Source of the DNA: UBA1127 sp034422455
Lineage (GTDB): Bacteria > Chloroflexota > Dehalococcoidia > Lucifugimonadales > UBA1127
Direction: 5' to 3'
DNA length: 64,000 bases
NCBI GenBank assembly: GCA_034422455.1
Contig: DAOUJQ010000001.1
Span: 248,001-312,000, forward strand
In this document: piece by piece, positions 52,011 through 60,746 of the stretch
Position numbering within the stretch: the first letter of the stretch is position 1
How the letters are laid out: the number at the start of each line of letters is the position of its first letter
Made by a program: the position numbers and the translations under genes
Notes under the pieces: generated by a model
Told to the model about the DNA's origin: nothing
Databases searched by the model: none
What the model saw: only the letters and a program-made list of their open reading frames with translations

Positions 52011-55000
52011 GTGACCTTCCTTACCGCAATCGCATTGCGCCGTCCAACCGTGGCCATTCTGGCCATCATCATCGTCCTCGTTTCGGGCATATTCGCGTAC
52101 CGCTCGATGCAGGTGGAGCTCTTTCCCCAGATCGAGTTTCCCCTGGTGACGGTGTTTGCCACGTACCCCTCGGCAGACCCGAACGCCGTCGTGCGCGATG
52201 TGACCGGGCCGATAGAGCGGGCCATTGCCGGCGCCGAGGGGCTGGAGAACATCCAGTCCAACTCCTCGGAGGGTCGCGCCGCCATCTTCGCGAGCTACCG
52301 CTACGGCACGGACATGGCCGCGGCGGAAGCCCACGTACAGAACGCGGTGAACGGTTTGACCCTTCCCGCGGGGGCGGAAGAGCCCACGATAGGCCGCTTC
52401 AACCCGGAAGAAATCCCCGTCATTCAGTTTGGAGTCGTCTCCGAGCGGCCCGTTACGGAGGTCCAGTCCCTGGTGGAGGACCTGCTCGTGCCCGAGATCG
52501 AGAAGCTCGACGGCGTCATGACCGTTGAGTTGGATGGAGGAGTGGAGAGCAGCGTCTCCGTCATGGCGGACCTGCAAAAGATGTCCTCCAACGGCGTCTC
52601 TCTCCAGCAGATTGCGTCCGCTCTTCGCGAGAACAATGTGTCCCTCCCCGCGGGACTGCTCTTTGACGGCTCCCAGGTGATCATCGCCAAGACCACGCAC
52701 TCCCTCGACTCTCTGGACGACATCCGCAACCTCGTGATTGACACGAACGAGTCCGGTCCGGTGCGGCTGGCTGACGTCGCGACGGTGTCCTTCGGCGAGG
52801 GCCGGCTGACCGGCATCACCCGGGTCAACGGACAGCCCGGGCTCGCCGTCTACGTAACCAAGGAGGCCGAGGCCAACACGCTGGACGTCACCACCGCCGT
52901 CAACGACGTCATTGACACGGTCAACGGGATCCCGGACGACGTAAGCATCATCGTCGTCAACGACCAGGGACCGGACATCCAGCGGCAAATCGACAACCTG
53001 GTGCGCGAGGGCACCTTCGGCTTCTTCTTCGCCGTCTCCGTGGTCTTTGCCTTCATGCTCACCATCCGCCCCACGTTCATCCGCGGGATGTTCAACACCA
53101 TCCGGCCCACCGTGGTTATCGCGCTGTCCATCCCGCTGAGCGTCTTCACCGGCATACTTCTGATGTTCTGGCAGGACATGACGTTGAACTTCATGACGCT
53201 GGGGGGCCTTGCAATATCCGTAGGCCGCGTGGTGGACGACTCCATCGTGGTGCTGGAGAACGTGTACCGCCACATACAGGGCGGACGGGAGCGGTGGCGC
53301 GCCGCACTGGAAGCGACCGCGGAAGTGGGGCCCGCCATCTTCGCGTCCACCATGACGACCGTCGTGGTTTTCGTGCCGCTTGCCTTCATCGAGGGCCTTG
53401 TGGGCGCGTTTTTCCTGCCCTTCGCGCTGACCGTGACCTTCGCGTTGCTGGCGTCGCTGATGGTGGCGCTCACGGCAGTCCCCGTGCTCGGCGCGCTGTT
53501 GCTGCGTCCCGGCGACCTGCCGGAGGGGGCCGGCGACGAGGGCGACATCCCTATGCAGGAGACCTGGCTGCAGCGGACGTATCTGACCATCCTGCGCTGG
53601 GTGCTGGGACACCGGGTCGTTACGCTCCTGGCCGCTGCCGCTTTGACGGTTGGCAGCCTCAGTCTCCTGTCTGTAATACCCGTCAACCTGTTCGGCGGCG
53701 GCGGCGACCGCTTCCTGCAGATCAACTTGAGCCTGCCGCCCGGCGCTTCCGTGCAGCAGACCATCGAGGCGACGACCGAGGTCGAGTCGCGCATCGCGGA
53801 AGTCTCCGAGGTCTACAGCGCCAGCATCGGCGGGACGGACTTCGACTTTGGCACCGGGCCCGCAGGGCTGCAGCAGGCGAGGTTCTTTGCCCGGCTCTCC
53901 GACGATGCGCCGGAGGACATTGCCCAGACCCTTCGCGAGGAGATGGACAAGCCGGACAGGACCCTCCGCGTCTCCGAATTGGCCGCAGGGCCTCCGTCCG
54001 CCGGTATAGAGATATTCGTCACCGGCCCCAACTATGACGACATCGCAGAGGTCACCCGTGGCCTGGCGGAGTCAATCGGCGCCATAGAGGGCGTCGTAAA
54101 CCTGGAAAGCAATGTTGTGCAGGAGCGGACGGAAATCGCGGTGCAGGTGGACCCGGAAAAGGCGGCCTCCGTGGGTCTGACCACGCAGCAGGTGGGGATG
54201 CAGCTCAGCCAGTTCCTCATCGGCGAGCAGGTGACGACCATCAACGTCGACGGCCAGGCGGTGGACGTGGTCCTCTCCGGAGACGTATTCGCGGCGGGCG
54301 GACTCCAGGGGCTCACGGCGCTCGAGATCGTAGGGCCGGGCGGTTCGCTTCCGCTCAACGAGCTCGCAGTGCCCGAGTTTCGCGAGGGCCCCGTCACGAT
54401 AAGCCGCACCGACGGCCAGCGGTCCGCCAGCATCACGGGGGAAATCGTCTCCGACGACGCCCAGGCAATCGGCGTGCGTATCGACGAGATGATCGCCGGT
54501 CTGGACCTCCCGGCGGGCGTCGAGGTGACGAGCGGGGGAATCTTCGCGGACATTGCGGAGGGTTTCCAGGCGATCTTCATCTCGATGGCCGTGGGCATCG
54601 TGCTGGTCTACCTTGTCATGGTAGCCAGCCTTGGGAGCCTGCGAAACCCCTTCGTCATCGTGCTCACCCTGCCTCTGGCGCTCATCGGGGTTATGGTGTC
54701 GCTTGCCGTCACGGACCGCGCGCTGGGGCTGGCCGCCATGATGGGCATCCTGCTGCTCATCGGCATCGTGGTGACGAACGCCATCGTGCTCATCGCCTTC
54801 GTGGAGCAGCAGCGCGCCCGCGGCATGAACGTCTACGATGCCCTTATCTCCGGCGCCCGCGTCCGGCTGCGTCCGATCCTGATGACGGCCATCACCACGA
54901 GCTTCGCGTTGCTGCCGCTTGCCGTGGAGTCGGAGGGCGGGGGCATCATCAGCGCCGAATTGGCGACGGTCGTCATCGGCGGCCTCACCAGCTCCACGGC

Positions 55001-55133
55001 GCTAACCCTGTTGGTCCTGCCCATCGTCTACATGCTCTTCAACGACAACATCCCCCGGCTGGCGGGGCGGCTCCTGCGCCGGGACCCGTCCGCGCCTCCC
55101 TTGGCCGAGCCGGAGCCGGCGGCGGATGGGTAG
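52011..55133 (+). CDS. RND-family (AcrB/HAE1-like) efflux transporter
   Basis: A 1040-residue proton-driven exporter with twelve helices and two large external loops. Marks are LRRPTVAILAIIIVLVSGIFAYRSMQVELFPQIEFP at the start, VVDDSIVVLENVYRH (helix 4 proton-relay Asp pair) and the LPLALIGVMVSLAVTDRALGLAAMMGILLLIGIVVTNAIVLI block. GTG 52011 has GAGGAG eight bases upstream. No membrane-fusion protein or outer-membrane channel gene is adjacent, unusual for Gram-negatives but consistent with a monoderm cell. It stands alone. Confidence 0.94.
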   Translation: MTFLTAIALRRPTVAILAIIIVLVSGIFAYRSMQVELFPQIEFPLVTVFATYPSADPNAVVRDVTGPIERAIAGAEGLENIQSNSSEGRAAIFASYRYGTDMAAAEAHVQNAVNGLTLPAGAEEPTIGRFNPEEIPVIQFGVVSERPVTEVQSLVEDLLVPEIEKLDGVMTVELDGGVESSVSVMADLQKMSSNGVSLQQIASALRENNVSLPAGLLFDGSQVIIAKTTHSLDSLDDIRNLVIDTNESGPVRLADVATVSFGEGRLTGITRVNGQPGLAVYVTKEAEANTLDVTTAVNDVIDTVNGIPDDVSIIVVNDQGPDIQRQIDNLVREGTFGFFFAVSVVFAFMLTIRPTFIRGMFNTIRPTVVIALSIPLSVFTGILLMFWQDMTLNFMTLGGLAISVGRVVDDSIVVLENVYRHIQGGRERWRAALEATAEVGPAIFASTMTTVVVFVPLAFIEGLVGAFFLPFALTVTFALLASLMVALTAVPVLGALLLRPGDLPEGAGDEGDIPMQETWLQRTYLTILRWVLGHRVVTLLAAAALTVGSLSLLSVIPVNLFGGGGDRFLQINLSLPPGASVQQTIEATTEVESRIAEVSEVYSASIGGTDFDFGTGPAGLQQARFFARLSDDAPEDIAQTLREEMDKPDRTLRVSELAAGPPSAGIEIFVTGPNYDDIAEVTRGLAESIGAIEGVVNLESNVVQERTEIAVQVDPEKAASVGLTTQQVGMQLSQFLIGEQVTTINVDGQAVDVVLSGDVFAAGGLQGLTALEIVGPGGSLPLNELAVPEFREGPVTISRTDGQRSASITGEIVSDDAQAIGVRIDEMIAGLDLPAGVEVTSGGIFADIAEGFQAIFISMAVGIVLVYLVMVASLGSLRNPFVIVLTLPLALIGVMVSLAVTDRALGLAAMMGILLLIGIVVTNAIVLIAFVEQQRARGMNVYDALISGARVRLRPILMTAITTSFALLPLAVESEGGGIISAELATVVIGGLTSSTALTLLVLPIVYMLFNDNIPRLAGRLLRRDPSAPPLAEPEPAADG

Positions 55134-55179
55134 GTGGCGCCATTGACGCGACCCACTCACAAGTCGCTCACGGCGCTTG

Positions 55180-55208
55180 TTGACAGAACATAGCTCGTTC
55201 AATACAGT
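55180..55208 (+). promoter_or_regulatory. Promoter of the Rieske oxygenase gene
   Basis: TTGACA (55180-55185), a 17-base spacer and TACAGT (55203-55208). Transcription from about 55215 leaves a leader of about 54 bases before the ATG at 55269. Confidence 0.7.
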
Positions 55209-55268
55209 CCTCATCAGATCGGCTCCAGGGGGTTCACCTAATCGCCTGGGTATGGCGAAGGGGTCGAA

Positions 55269-56537
55269 ATGCTGAGCCGAGCGGACAACGAGTTTCTTAC
55301 GAAGGTCGGGCCCGGTACTCCCATGGGTGAGTTGCTGCGCCGGTTCTGGATACCGGGGCTCATGGAAGAGGAGACGCCGGAGCCGGACTCTCCCCCTGTG
55401 CGCCTGCGCCTCTTGGGCGAGGATCTGGTGGCCTACAAGGACACCGAAGGCCGAATCGGCATCCTCGACAACTACTGCCCCCACCGTCGCGCCAGCCTCT
55501 TTTTCGGTCGAAACGAAGAGGGAGGCCTTCGCTGCGTCTATCACGGCTGGAAGTTCGATGTCGAGGGGCGCTGCGTAGACATGCCCTCGGAGCCCGCCGA
55601 GAGCAACTTCAGGGACAAGGTGCGCATCAAATCCTACCCGGCCATTGCTCGCGGCGGCATCGTGTGGCTGTACATGGGCCCGCCGGAACTCCAGCCGGAG
55701 CTGCCCGCCTTCGAGTGGTCGACGCTGCCGGCCGGCCAACGCATCGCCACCAAGCGGCTGGAGGAGTGCAACTGGGCGCAAGCCGTCGAGGGCGGCATCG
55801 ATTCGAGCCACATCTCCTTCCTGCATCGCAACTTGGCCGATCTCAATCCCGACGCCCCAAAGACCCTGCACCAACGCTACGCGTCCGGCGACCGTTCTCC
55901 GTCCTTCACCATCAAGCCCACGGACTACGGGTTCATGGTTGGCGCCCGGCGCAACGCGGAGGCCGGTCAATCATACTGGCGCATCACCCAGTTCCTCGCC
56001 CCCTTCTACACGATGATCCCGCCCGTGCTCGTGCACGACACGGACTCTCGCAACATGGGCTACGGCGGTCACGCGTGGGTCCCCATAGATGACGACAATA
56101 CGTGGACGTGGAACCTCAGCGCCAGTCCGCACGCTCCATATGAGGAGAGCCGGCGCGGCGGCCTCGAGGAGCAGCTTGACGCCAGGTACCGGCCGTTGCG
56201 CAACATCGACAACGACTACATGCTGGACCGTGAGATGCAGCGCACGGTGAACTATACGGGCATCGTCGGCATCAACACCCAGGACCGCGCCGTGCAGGAG
56301 AGCATGGGCAGTATCGTGGACCGTTCTCAGGAGCACCTGGGCACCACCGACGCCGCCGTCATCGCCTTTCGACGCCGCCTCATGCGCATGGCCCTTGCGC
56401 TGCAGGAGGGTGTCGAGCCGGCGGAGGCCGCCCACGGTGAGTGGTACCGTGTGCGTTCGGCGTCCGCGGTGTTGCCGGCAGGGATGCCCTTCGACGTCGG
56501 CGCGGCTCCGCTGCTGACGGCACGGGAGGGCGGCTAG
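55269..56537 (+). CDS. Rieske non-heme iron oxygenase, phthalate dioxygenase-like
   Basis: A 422-residue alpha subunit of a ring-hydroxylating or demethylating oxygenase. The Rieske cluster is C70-P-H72 and C89-x2-H92 (NYCPHR and CVYHGW). The mononuclear iron site follows in NWAQAVEGGIDSSHISFLHRN, where the two histidines and a later Asp are expected ligands. PTPxG-type start and length place it with phthalate 4,5-dioxygenase-like proteins. The substrate is unknown. No reductase or ferredoxin gene is adjacent. Such oxygenases are expanded in SAR202 genomes. The family-5 binding protein follows after 70 bases. Confidence 0.93.
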   Translation: MLSRADNEFLTKVGPGTPMGELLRRFWIPGLMEEETPEPDSPPVRLRLLGEDLVAYKDTEGRIGILDNYCPHRRASLFFGRNEEGGLRCVYHGWKFDVEGRCVDMPSEPAESNFRDKVRIKSYPAIARGGIVWLYMGPPELQPELPAFEWSTLPAGQRIATKRLEECNWAQAVEGGIDSSHISFLHRNLADLNPDAPKTLHQRYASGDRSPSFTIKPTDYGFMVGARRNAEAGQSYWRITQFLAPFYTMIPPVLVHDTDSRNMGYGGHAWVPIDDDNTWTWNLSASPHAPYEESRRGGLEEQLDARYRPLRNIDNDYMLDREMQRTVNYTGIVGINTQDRAVQESMGSIVDRSQEHLGTTDAAVIAFRRRLMRMALALQEGVEPAEAAHGEWYRVRSASAVLPAGMPFDVGAAPLLTAREGG

Positions 56538-56607
56538 AGACCCATTGTTGGACAATCCAGGGGACGCAGGGGGGAGAGAAGGCACAGCCGATAGAGGGAG
56601 GTGCTCC

Positions 56608-58404
56608 ATGGTCACACAACTGAGAATCGCGATAACTCTGGGACTCGTTCTTTCCACCGTGCTCATTCTGGCCGCTTGCGGCGGCTCCGACGACGGCAGC
56701 ACGGCCACAACCGCGACTACGGTCGAACCGCAGGCGCCCCAGCAGCCCGCACAGGCCGCCCCCGCGACAGCGCCCGAGGCACCCACGCGCCCCTCGACGC
56801 TGGCCCCGTTGGTCGCGCCCACTGCATCGGCTCCGGTCGGCGCCCCGAGCCTTCCACCGTCCGGACCCGCACCGGTCAAGCGGCTTGTGATCTCCATGAC
56901 CGCGCCAACTGATGAGTCCAACTCCGCCCTCGGCATCCAGGGCACCTCCGGCTGGCAACTCGGGCCTATGTACGAATGGACCGCTTCCGTCGATCCGGAG
57001 ACAGGCGCGTATACCCCCATGCTGGCCGAAGACTGGACCATCTCCGAGAAGTCCATCAAGTTCCGCTTCCGTGAGGGTGTGCAGTTCCACAATGGTTGGG
57101 GTGAGGTCACTGCCTACGATTTTGAGGACGCCGTCCGCGACGCCATGCATGAAGACAATACGGGCAGCGCCCAATACCGCGCCAACATCGACAACGTCGA
57201 AGTCCTGAATGACCGTGAGGCGCAGGTCAACCTCCAGCGCATCAACGTGACGCTGTTCCGCAACATCTCGCAGTTCGTCGGCGGGTTTGAGGTCAAGAGC
57301 AGCCAGAACTTTGATGAGGTGGGCTACCCAACACTGGATGACCCTCCCATCGCCGGCACCGGCCCCTATCAGTTTGTGGAGCGCAGTGAAGGGAGCTACG
57401 TCCGGTTTAAGCGCGTCCCATACGAGCACTGGCGAGTTACCCCGGACTTTGAGGAGCTTGAGCTTCGGTTCATAGGAGAGGAGTCAACCAGGTTGGCCGC
57501 CCTCCTGACGGATGAGGTGCACATATCGCCGCTGGCGACCGACCTGCACGCCACCGCCTTCTCCAAGGGGATGGCGTCCGTGAAGGGCACCATTCCTGCC
57601 AAGCGCATCCTTTTCGCCTACCTGTGCTGCTACTTGGAGGACAGGACGAAGCCGGAGCTGGGATACGTCTACCCGGACGTGCCCATGATGGACATCCGCA
57701 TTCGGCAGGCGATAAGTAAGGCCATTGACCGCAACGTGCTCAATCAGGGCTTGTTCAATGCCGGCGCCGACGTTATGCAGGTCCAGGGCTACAATCCCCG
57801 CAGCGACGGCTGGAACCCTGAGTGGCCCGCCATCTTCGAGGCCAACTTCAACTATGACCCGGAGGGCGCAAGAGCGCTGCTAGCCGAGGCGGGCTACAGC
57901 GTCGACAATCCCTACGAGATGAATATGATTCTGCTCAGCAGCTACCGCGGCCTGCCCGAGGGCCAGGACGTCGTGCTTGCCACTGTGGACATGCTCCAGG
58001 ACATCGGCGTCAAGGTGAACATCGAGAGCATGGACAGCGCGACGCAGGGGGCACGCGCGAGGAACCTCGAGTTCGACAATCACCTCAACCTGCGCCAGAC
58101 CTCCTCGGACCTCTTTACGAACGTCTTCATCTACGGCAGCCAGTGGGGTAGAACGCCAGGCGTCTTCATCATCCCCAGGCTGAACGAGCTCCACCTGGCG
58201 GCTCGTGCGACCATGGACCAGGCTCAGCACACCAAGATCTTCCGGGAGGTCGGCGACATCATGGTGTCGCAGAACCAAGGCATTCCACTCCTCTGGATAC
58301 CCACCGTGGCCATCTACAACCCGGACATTGTGGAAGATTGGGTGTTCCCCGGCAGCATGATCGCCCTCTACAGCCACTTCGACAACGTGAAGGCCAAGAG
58401 GTAG
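56608..58404 (+). CDS. Family-5 (peptide/nickel type) ABC substrate-binding lipoprotein
   Basis: A 598-residue lipoprotein (lipobox LAA-C24) with a Thr/Ala/Pro-rich linker of about 60 residues and then an SBP family 5 fold: YEWTASVDPETGAYTPMLAEDWTISEKSIKFRFREGVQFHNGWGEVTAYDF, DPPIAGTGPYQF and AISKAIDRNVLNQGLF. It captures oligopeptides or other large solutes. The ATG at 56608 has a GGAGGTGCTCC site; the 5' extension of the frame lacks one. It converges on the two permease genes at 58.7-60.6 kb, with which it presumably works. The neighbouring oxygenase hints at an aromatic or organic substrate. Confidence 0.92.
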   Translation: MVTQLRIAITLGLVLSTVLILAACGGSDDGSTATTATTVEPQAPQQPAQAAPATAPEAPTRPSTLAPLVAPTASAPVGAPSLPPSGPAPVKRLVISMTAPTDESNSALGIQGTSGWQLGPMYEWTASVDPETGAYTPMLAEDWTISEKSIKFRFREGVQFHNGWGEVTAYDFEDAVRDAMHEDNTGSAQYRANIDNVEVLNDREAQVNLQRINVTLFRNISQFVGGFEVKSSQNFDEVGYPTLDDPPIAGTGPYQFVERSEGSYVRFKRVPYEHWRVTPDFEELELRFIGEESTRLAALLTDEVHISPLATDLHATAFSKGMASVKGTIPAKRILFAYLCCYLEDRTKPELGYVYPDVPMMDIRIRQAISKAIDRNVLNQGLFNAGADVMQVQGYNPRSDGWNPEWPAIFEANFNYDPEGARALLAEAGYSVDNPYEMNMILLSSYRGLPEGQDVVLATVDMLQDIGVKVNIESMDSATQGARARNLEFDNHLNLRQTSSDLFTNVFIYGSQWGRTPGVFIIPRLNELHLAARATMDQAQHTKIFREVGDIMVSQNQGIPLLWIPTVAIYNPDIVEDWVFPGSMIALYSHFDNVKAKR

Positions 58405-58428
58405 CCCTGACTTCCAAGGCGACGAGTA

Positions 58429-58459
58429 AGCGGGGGGCCGCCCAGCCCCCCGCTCTTTT
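58429..58459 (+). terminator. Rho-independent terminator after the family-5 binding protein
   Basis: AGCGGGGGG (58429-58437) pairs with CCCCCCGCT (58446-58454) around an 8-base loop and is followed by CTTTT. It lies between convergent genes. Confidence 0.85.
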
Positions 58460-58487
58460 GTTCACGTGAGTGGCTGTACCGAGGAGG

Positions 58488-58706
58488 TTAGTAGAACGGC
58501 CTGTCCCAGGTGTTCAGCGGCGGCTCCACGCGCTTCTTCCGTCGCTCGATGATGCCTTTCCATGTCCCCAGCGCGAGCCCGATGCCGGCGCCTGTGGCGA
58601 TGGCGAACCCGCCCAGGTACGCCATGACCCAGAACGCAAAGATGCCGAAGGCCACAAAGACCGCCCCAGCCAGCGCTCCGCCGAGTGACCACCAGACGAC
58701 GTTCAC
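58488..58706 (-). CDS. Small two-helix membrane protein, unknown
   Basis: A 72-residue protein with two hydrophobic helices (VVWWSLGGALAGAVFVAFGIFAFWVMAYLGG and AIATGAGIGLALGTWKGI with a Gly-rich face) and a basic, Pro-rich C-terminus (RRKKRVEPPLNTWDRPFY). GTG 58706 follows GGGAGG. It begins 35 bases after the permease gene and ends next to the terminator region, so it is probably co-transcribed with the permeases. The Gly/Ala zipper pattern recalls small accessory subunits, but no family is recognised. The two helices fill almost the whole protein. Confidence 0.6.
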   Translation of the reverse strand: MNVVWWSLGGALAGAVFVAFGIFAFWVMAYLGGFAIATGAGIGLALGTWKGIIERRKKRVEPPLNTWDRPFY

Positions 58707-58741
58707 GGCCTAGCCCTCCCGCATGTCGCCGTGGGCCGGAG

Positions 58742-59653
58742 TCACCGCTGCACCTGCCGCAGCTTCGGGTCGAGTCGGTCGCGCAGCCAGTCGCCGAAGA
58801 GATTAAGCGACAGCACCGTCAGGAAGATGCCCAAGCCTGGGATGATCGCCACCCACCAGGCCACTGCAAGGTAGTTTCGCCCATCCGCCACCATCACTCC
58901 CCATGCCGGCGTTGGCCGCGGTATCCCGACGCCAAGAAAGCTCAGCGTCGACTCGAGGATGATCACCACTCCCACTTCCAGCGTCGCCAGCACAATGAGC
59001 GTGTTGGCCACGTTCGGCAGGATGTGCTTGATGATGGTGCGGGCCGTCGAACAGCCGGACACACGGGCGCGTGACACAAAGTCCATATTCCGCAAGGAGA
59101 GCGTCTCCGCACGGATAAGCCGTGTATACCGGTTCCACAGGAAGATGGCGATGACGGCAATGGCGACAAACACGCTCTGTCCGAATATGCTCACGAAGAT
59201 GAGGGCCATGAGAATCGCGGGGATGGACGCCTTGATGTCGACGATGCGCTGCACCACGTGGTCGACCCAGCCGCCGTACCAGCCCGACACCAGTCCCAGC
59301 GTAGTCCCGACCGTCGCCGAGATCAGCAGCGCCGTCAGCGAGACGAATAGCGCGATTCGCGAGCCGTAGATGAGCCGACTCAGTTGGTCTCGGCCCTGCC
59401 GGTCGGTGCCCAGGATGTGCTCCCAGGATCCCGCCTCGTCCCACACCGGCGGCGCCAGCCGCCGCGTCAGATCGCCGTCGAGCGGGTCGTGCGGCGCGAG
59501 GAACGGCGCGAAGATTCCAGGAATGACGAGCACCGTCAGCAGGATGAACACCCAGAGGTACGGTAGCCCGCGCATTCCCTCCATGACCCGCTGGTAGCGC
59601 GTCTGTGACCGCTCCCACGCGCCTTCTCGCCTCAGGTCGGCGTATGTTGCCAC
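58742..59653 (-). CDS. Oligopeptide-type ABC permease (DppC/OppC family)
   Basis: A 303-residue permease with the DppC layout: N-terminal helix, FAPFLAPHDPLDGDLTRRLAPP loop, HILGTDRQGRDQLSRLIYGSRIAL (the family hallmark), and the EAA loop EVGVVIILESTLSFLGVGIPRPTPAWGVMVADG. It forms the channel with the upstream DppB-like protein. ATG 59653 lies 19 bases after the first permease gene. No ATPase genes accompany it here; they must be elsewhere or shared. Confidence 0.93.
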   Translation of the reverse strand: MATYADLRREGAWERSQTRYQRVMEGMRGLPYLWVFILLTVLVIPGIFAPFLAPHDPLDGDLTRRLAPPVWDEAGSWEHILGTDRQGRDQLSRLIYGSRIALFVSLTALLISATVGTTLGLVSGWYGGWVDHVVQRIVDIKASIPAILMALIFVSIFGQSVFVAIAVIAIFLWNRYTRLIRAETLSLRNMDFVSRARVSGCSTARTIIKHILPNVANTLIVLATLEVGVVIILESTLSFLGVGIPRPTPAWGVMVADGRNYLAVAWWVAIIPGLGIFLTVLSLNLFGDWLRDRLDPKLRQVQR

Positions 59654-59672
59654 TCGTGTTCCCCTTTTCCCG

Positions 59673-60599
59673 CTACCGGTTCATCCGCGTGAAACGGATG
59701 CGCGGGTCCGCGTACACGTACGCGATGTCCGTGACTAGGTGCATGAGGATGAGGATCGTCGAGCCCATGAGCGCCAGCGCCTGCACAACGTGGTAGTCTC
59801 GGGCGTTAATCGCCTGGATAGCCAACTGGCCCATGCCCGGCCACGCAAAAATCGTCTCCACCACGATGGAGCCGGACACCAGCTGCCCAATGATCACGCT
59901 CATGAACGTCAGCGGCACAATGGCTGCGTTTCGGAAGGCATGCTTCCAAATGATCTTCCACTCCGGCAGGCCCTTGATGCGCGCCAGCTTCACGTACTCG
60001 GAGTCCAGCTGGTTCAGCATGGCGGAGCGCATGAGCCGCAACGTCGCCGCGCTGGGCAGCGCCAGCACAATGACCGGCAGCACGAGGTGCTCGACGCCCC
60101 CCTTCCCGGACGTCGGGAGCCACCCCAGCGTTACCGCGAAGATCCAGATGAGGATGATGGCGATCCAGAAGTCAGGCGTCGCCTGGCCGACGATGGCAAG
60201 AGTTTTCCCGCCGTAGTCGAGCGCCGAGTCGCGCTTGACCGCTGTGAGCACGCCGATGGCGATCGATAGCGGGAAGCTGATGGCCGTCGCGAGCCCGCCC
60301 AGCAGCAGCGTGTTGGGCAGCCGCCGCGCGATGAGTTCGCCGGCGGAGGCGTCGAAGCTGAAGGACGGCCCGAACTCGAACTGCAGCACGTTCCGCATAT
60401 ACGTGAAGTACTGGACGGCAAGCGGACGGTCGAGGCCCCACAGCTCGAGGATGTACTGGGCGGTCTCCTCGTCGTCCTCCTCACTCAGCAGGTTGTCCAG
60501 CGGGTCGCCCGAGAGTCGGACGAGGGAGAAGATGATGATGGTCACGCCCAGAAAGGCGATGACCCCGTGGAAAAGCCGAATGAGAATGTACCGTTGCAC
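59673..60599 (-). CDS. Oligopeptide-type ABC permease (DppB/OppB family)
   Basis: A 308-residue permease: RLFHGVIAFLGVTIIIFSLVRLSGDP at the start is typical of DppB, followed by ELWGLDRPLAVQYFTYM, the LLGGLATAISFPLSIAIG region, the EAA loop EYVKLARIKGLPEWKIIWKHAFRNA, and IVVETIFAWPGMGQLAIQAI. GTG 60599 is chosen because GGGAGG stands five bases upstream and a strong promoter begins just before; an upstream frame start at 60662 would overlap that promoter. Confidence 0.92.
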   Translation of the reverse strand: MQRYILIRLFHGVIAFLGVTIIIFSLVRLSGDPLDNLLSEEDDEETAQYILELWGLDRPLAVQYFTYMRNVLQFEFGPSFSFDASAGELIARRLPNTLLLGGLATAISFPLSIAIGVLTAVKRDSALDYGGKTLAIVGQATPDFWIAIILIWIFAVTLGWLPTSGKGGVEHLVLPVIVLALPSAATLRLMRSAMLNQLDSEYVKLARIKGLPEWKIIWKHAFRNAAIVPLTFMSVIIGQLVSGSIVVETIFAWPGMGQLAIQAINARDYHVVQALALMGSTILILMHLVTDIAYVYADPRIRFTRMNR

Positions 60600-60642
60600 G
60601 GGAGCCTCCCGTCTCCAGGAACAAGGGCCCCTGACTACGGGC

Positions 60643-60671
60643 ACGATAGTAGCGGCCTGCACCTATGTCAA
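60643..60671 (-). promoter_or_regulatory. Promoter of the oligopeptide-type permease genes
   Basis: On the minus strand TTGACA (60671-60666), a 17-base spacer and TATCGT (60648-60643). Expected start about 60636 gives a leader of about 37 bases. Confidence 0.7.
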
Positions 60672-60746
60672 CCTGAAGCGTGCCCCGCCGTCCGGGCGGG
60701 CCAGCTCCCTCTGGACGCGGTGGTGGACCGGAAATCGAGGGGGCTC

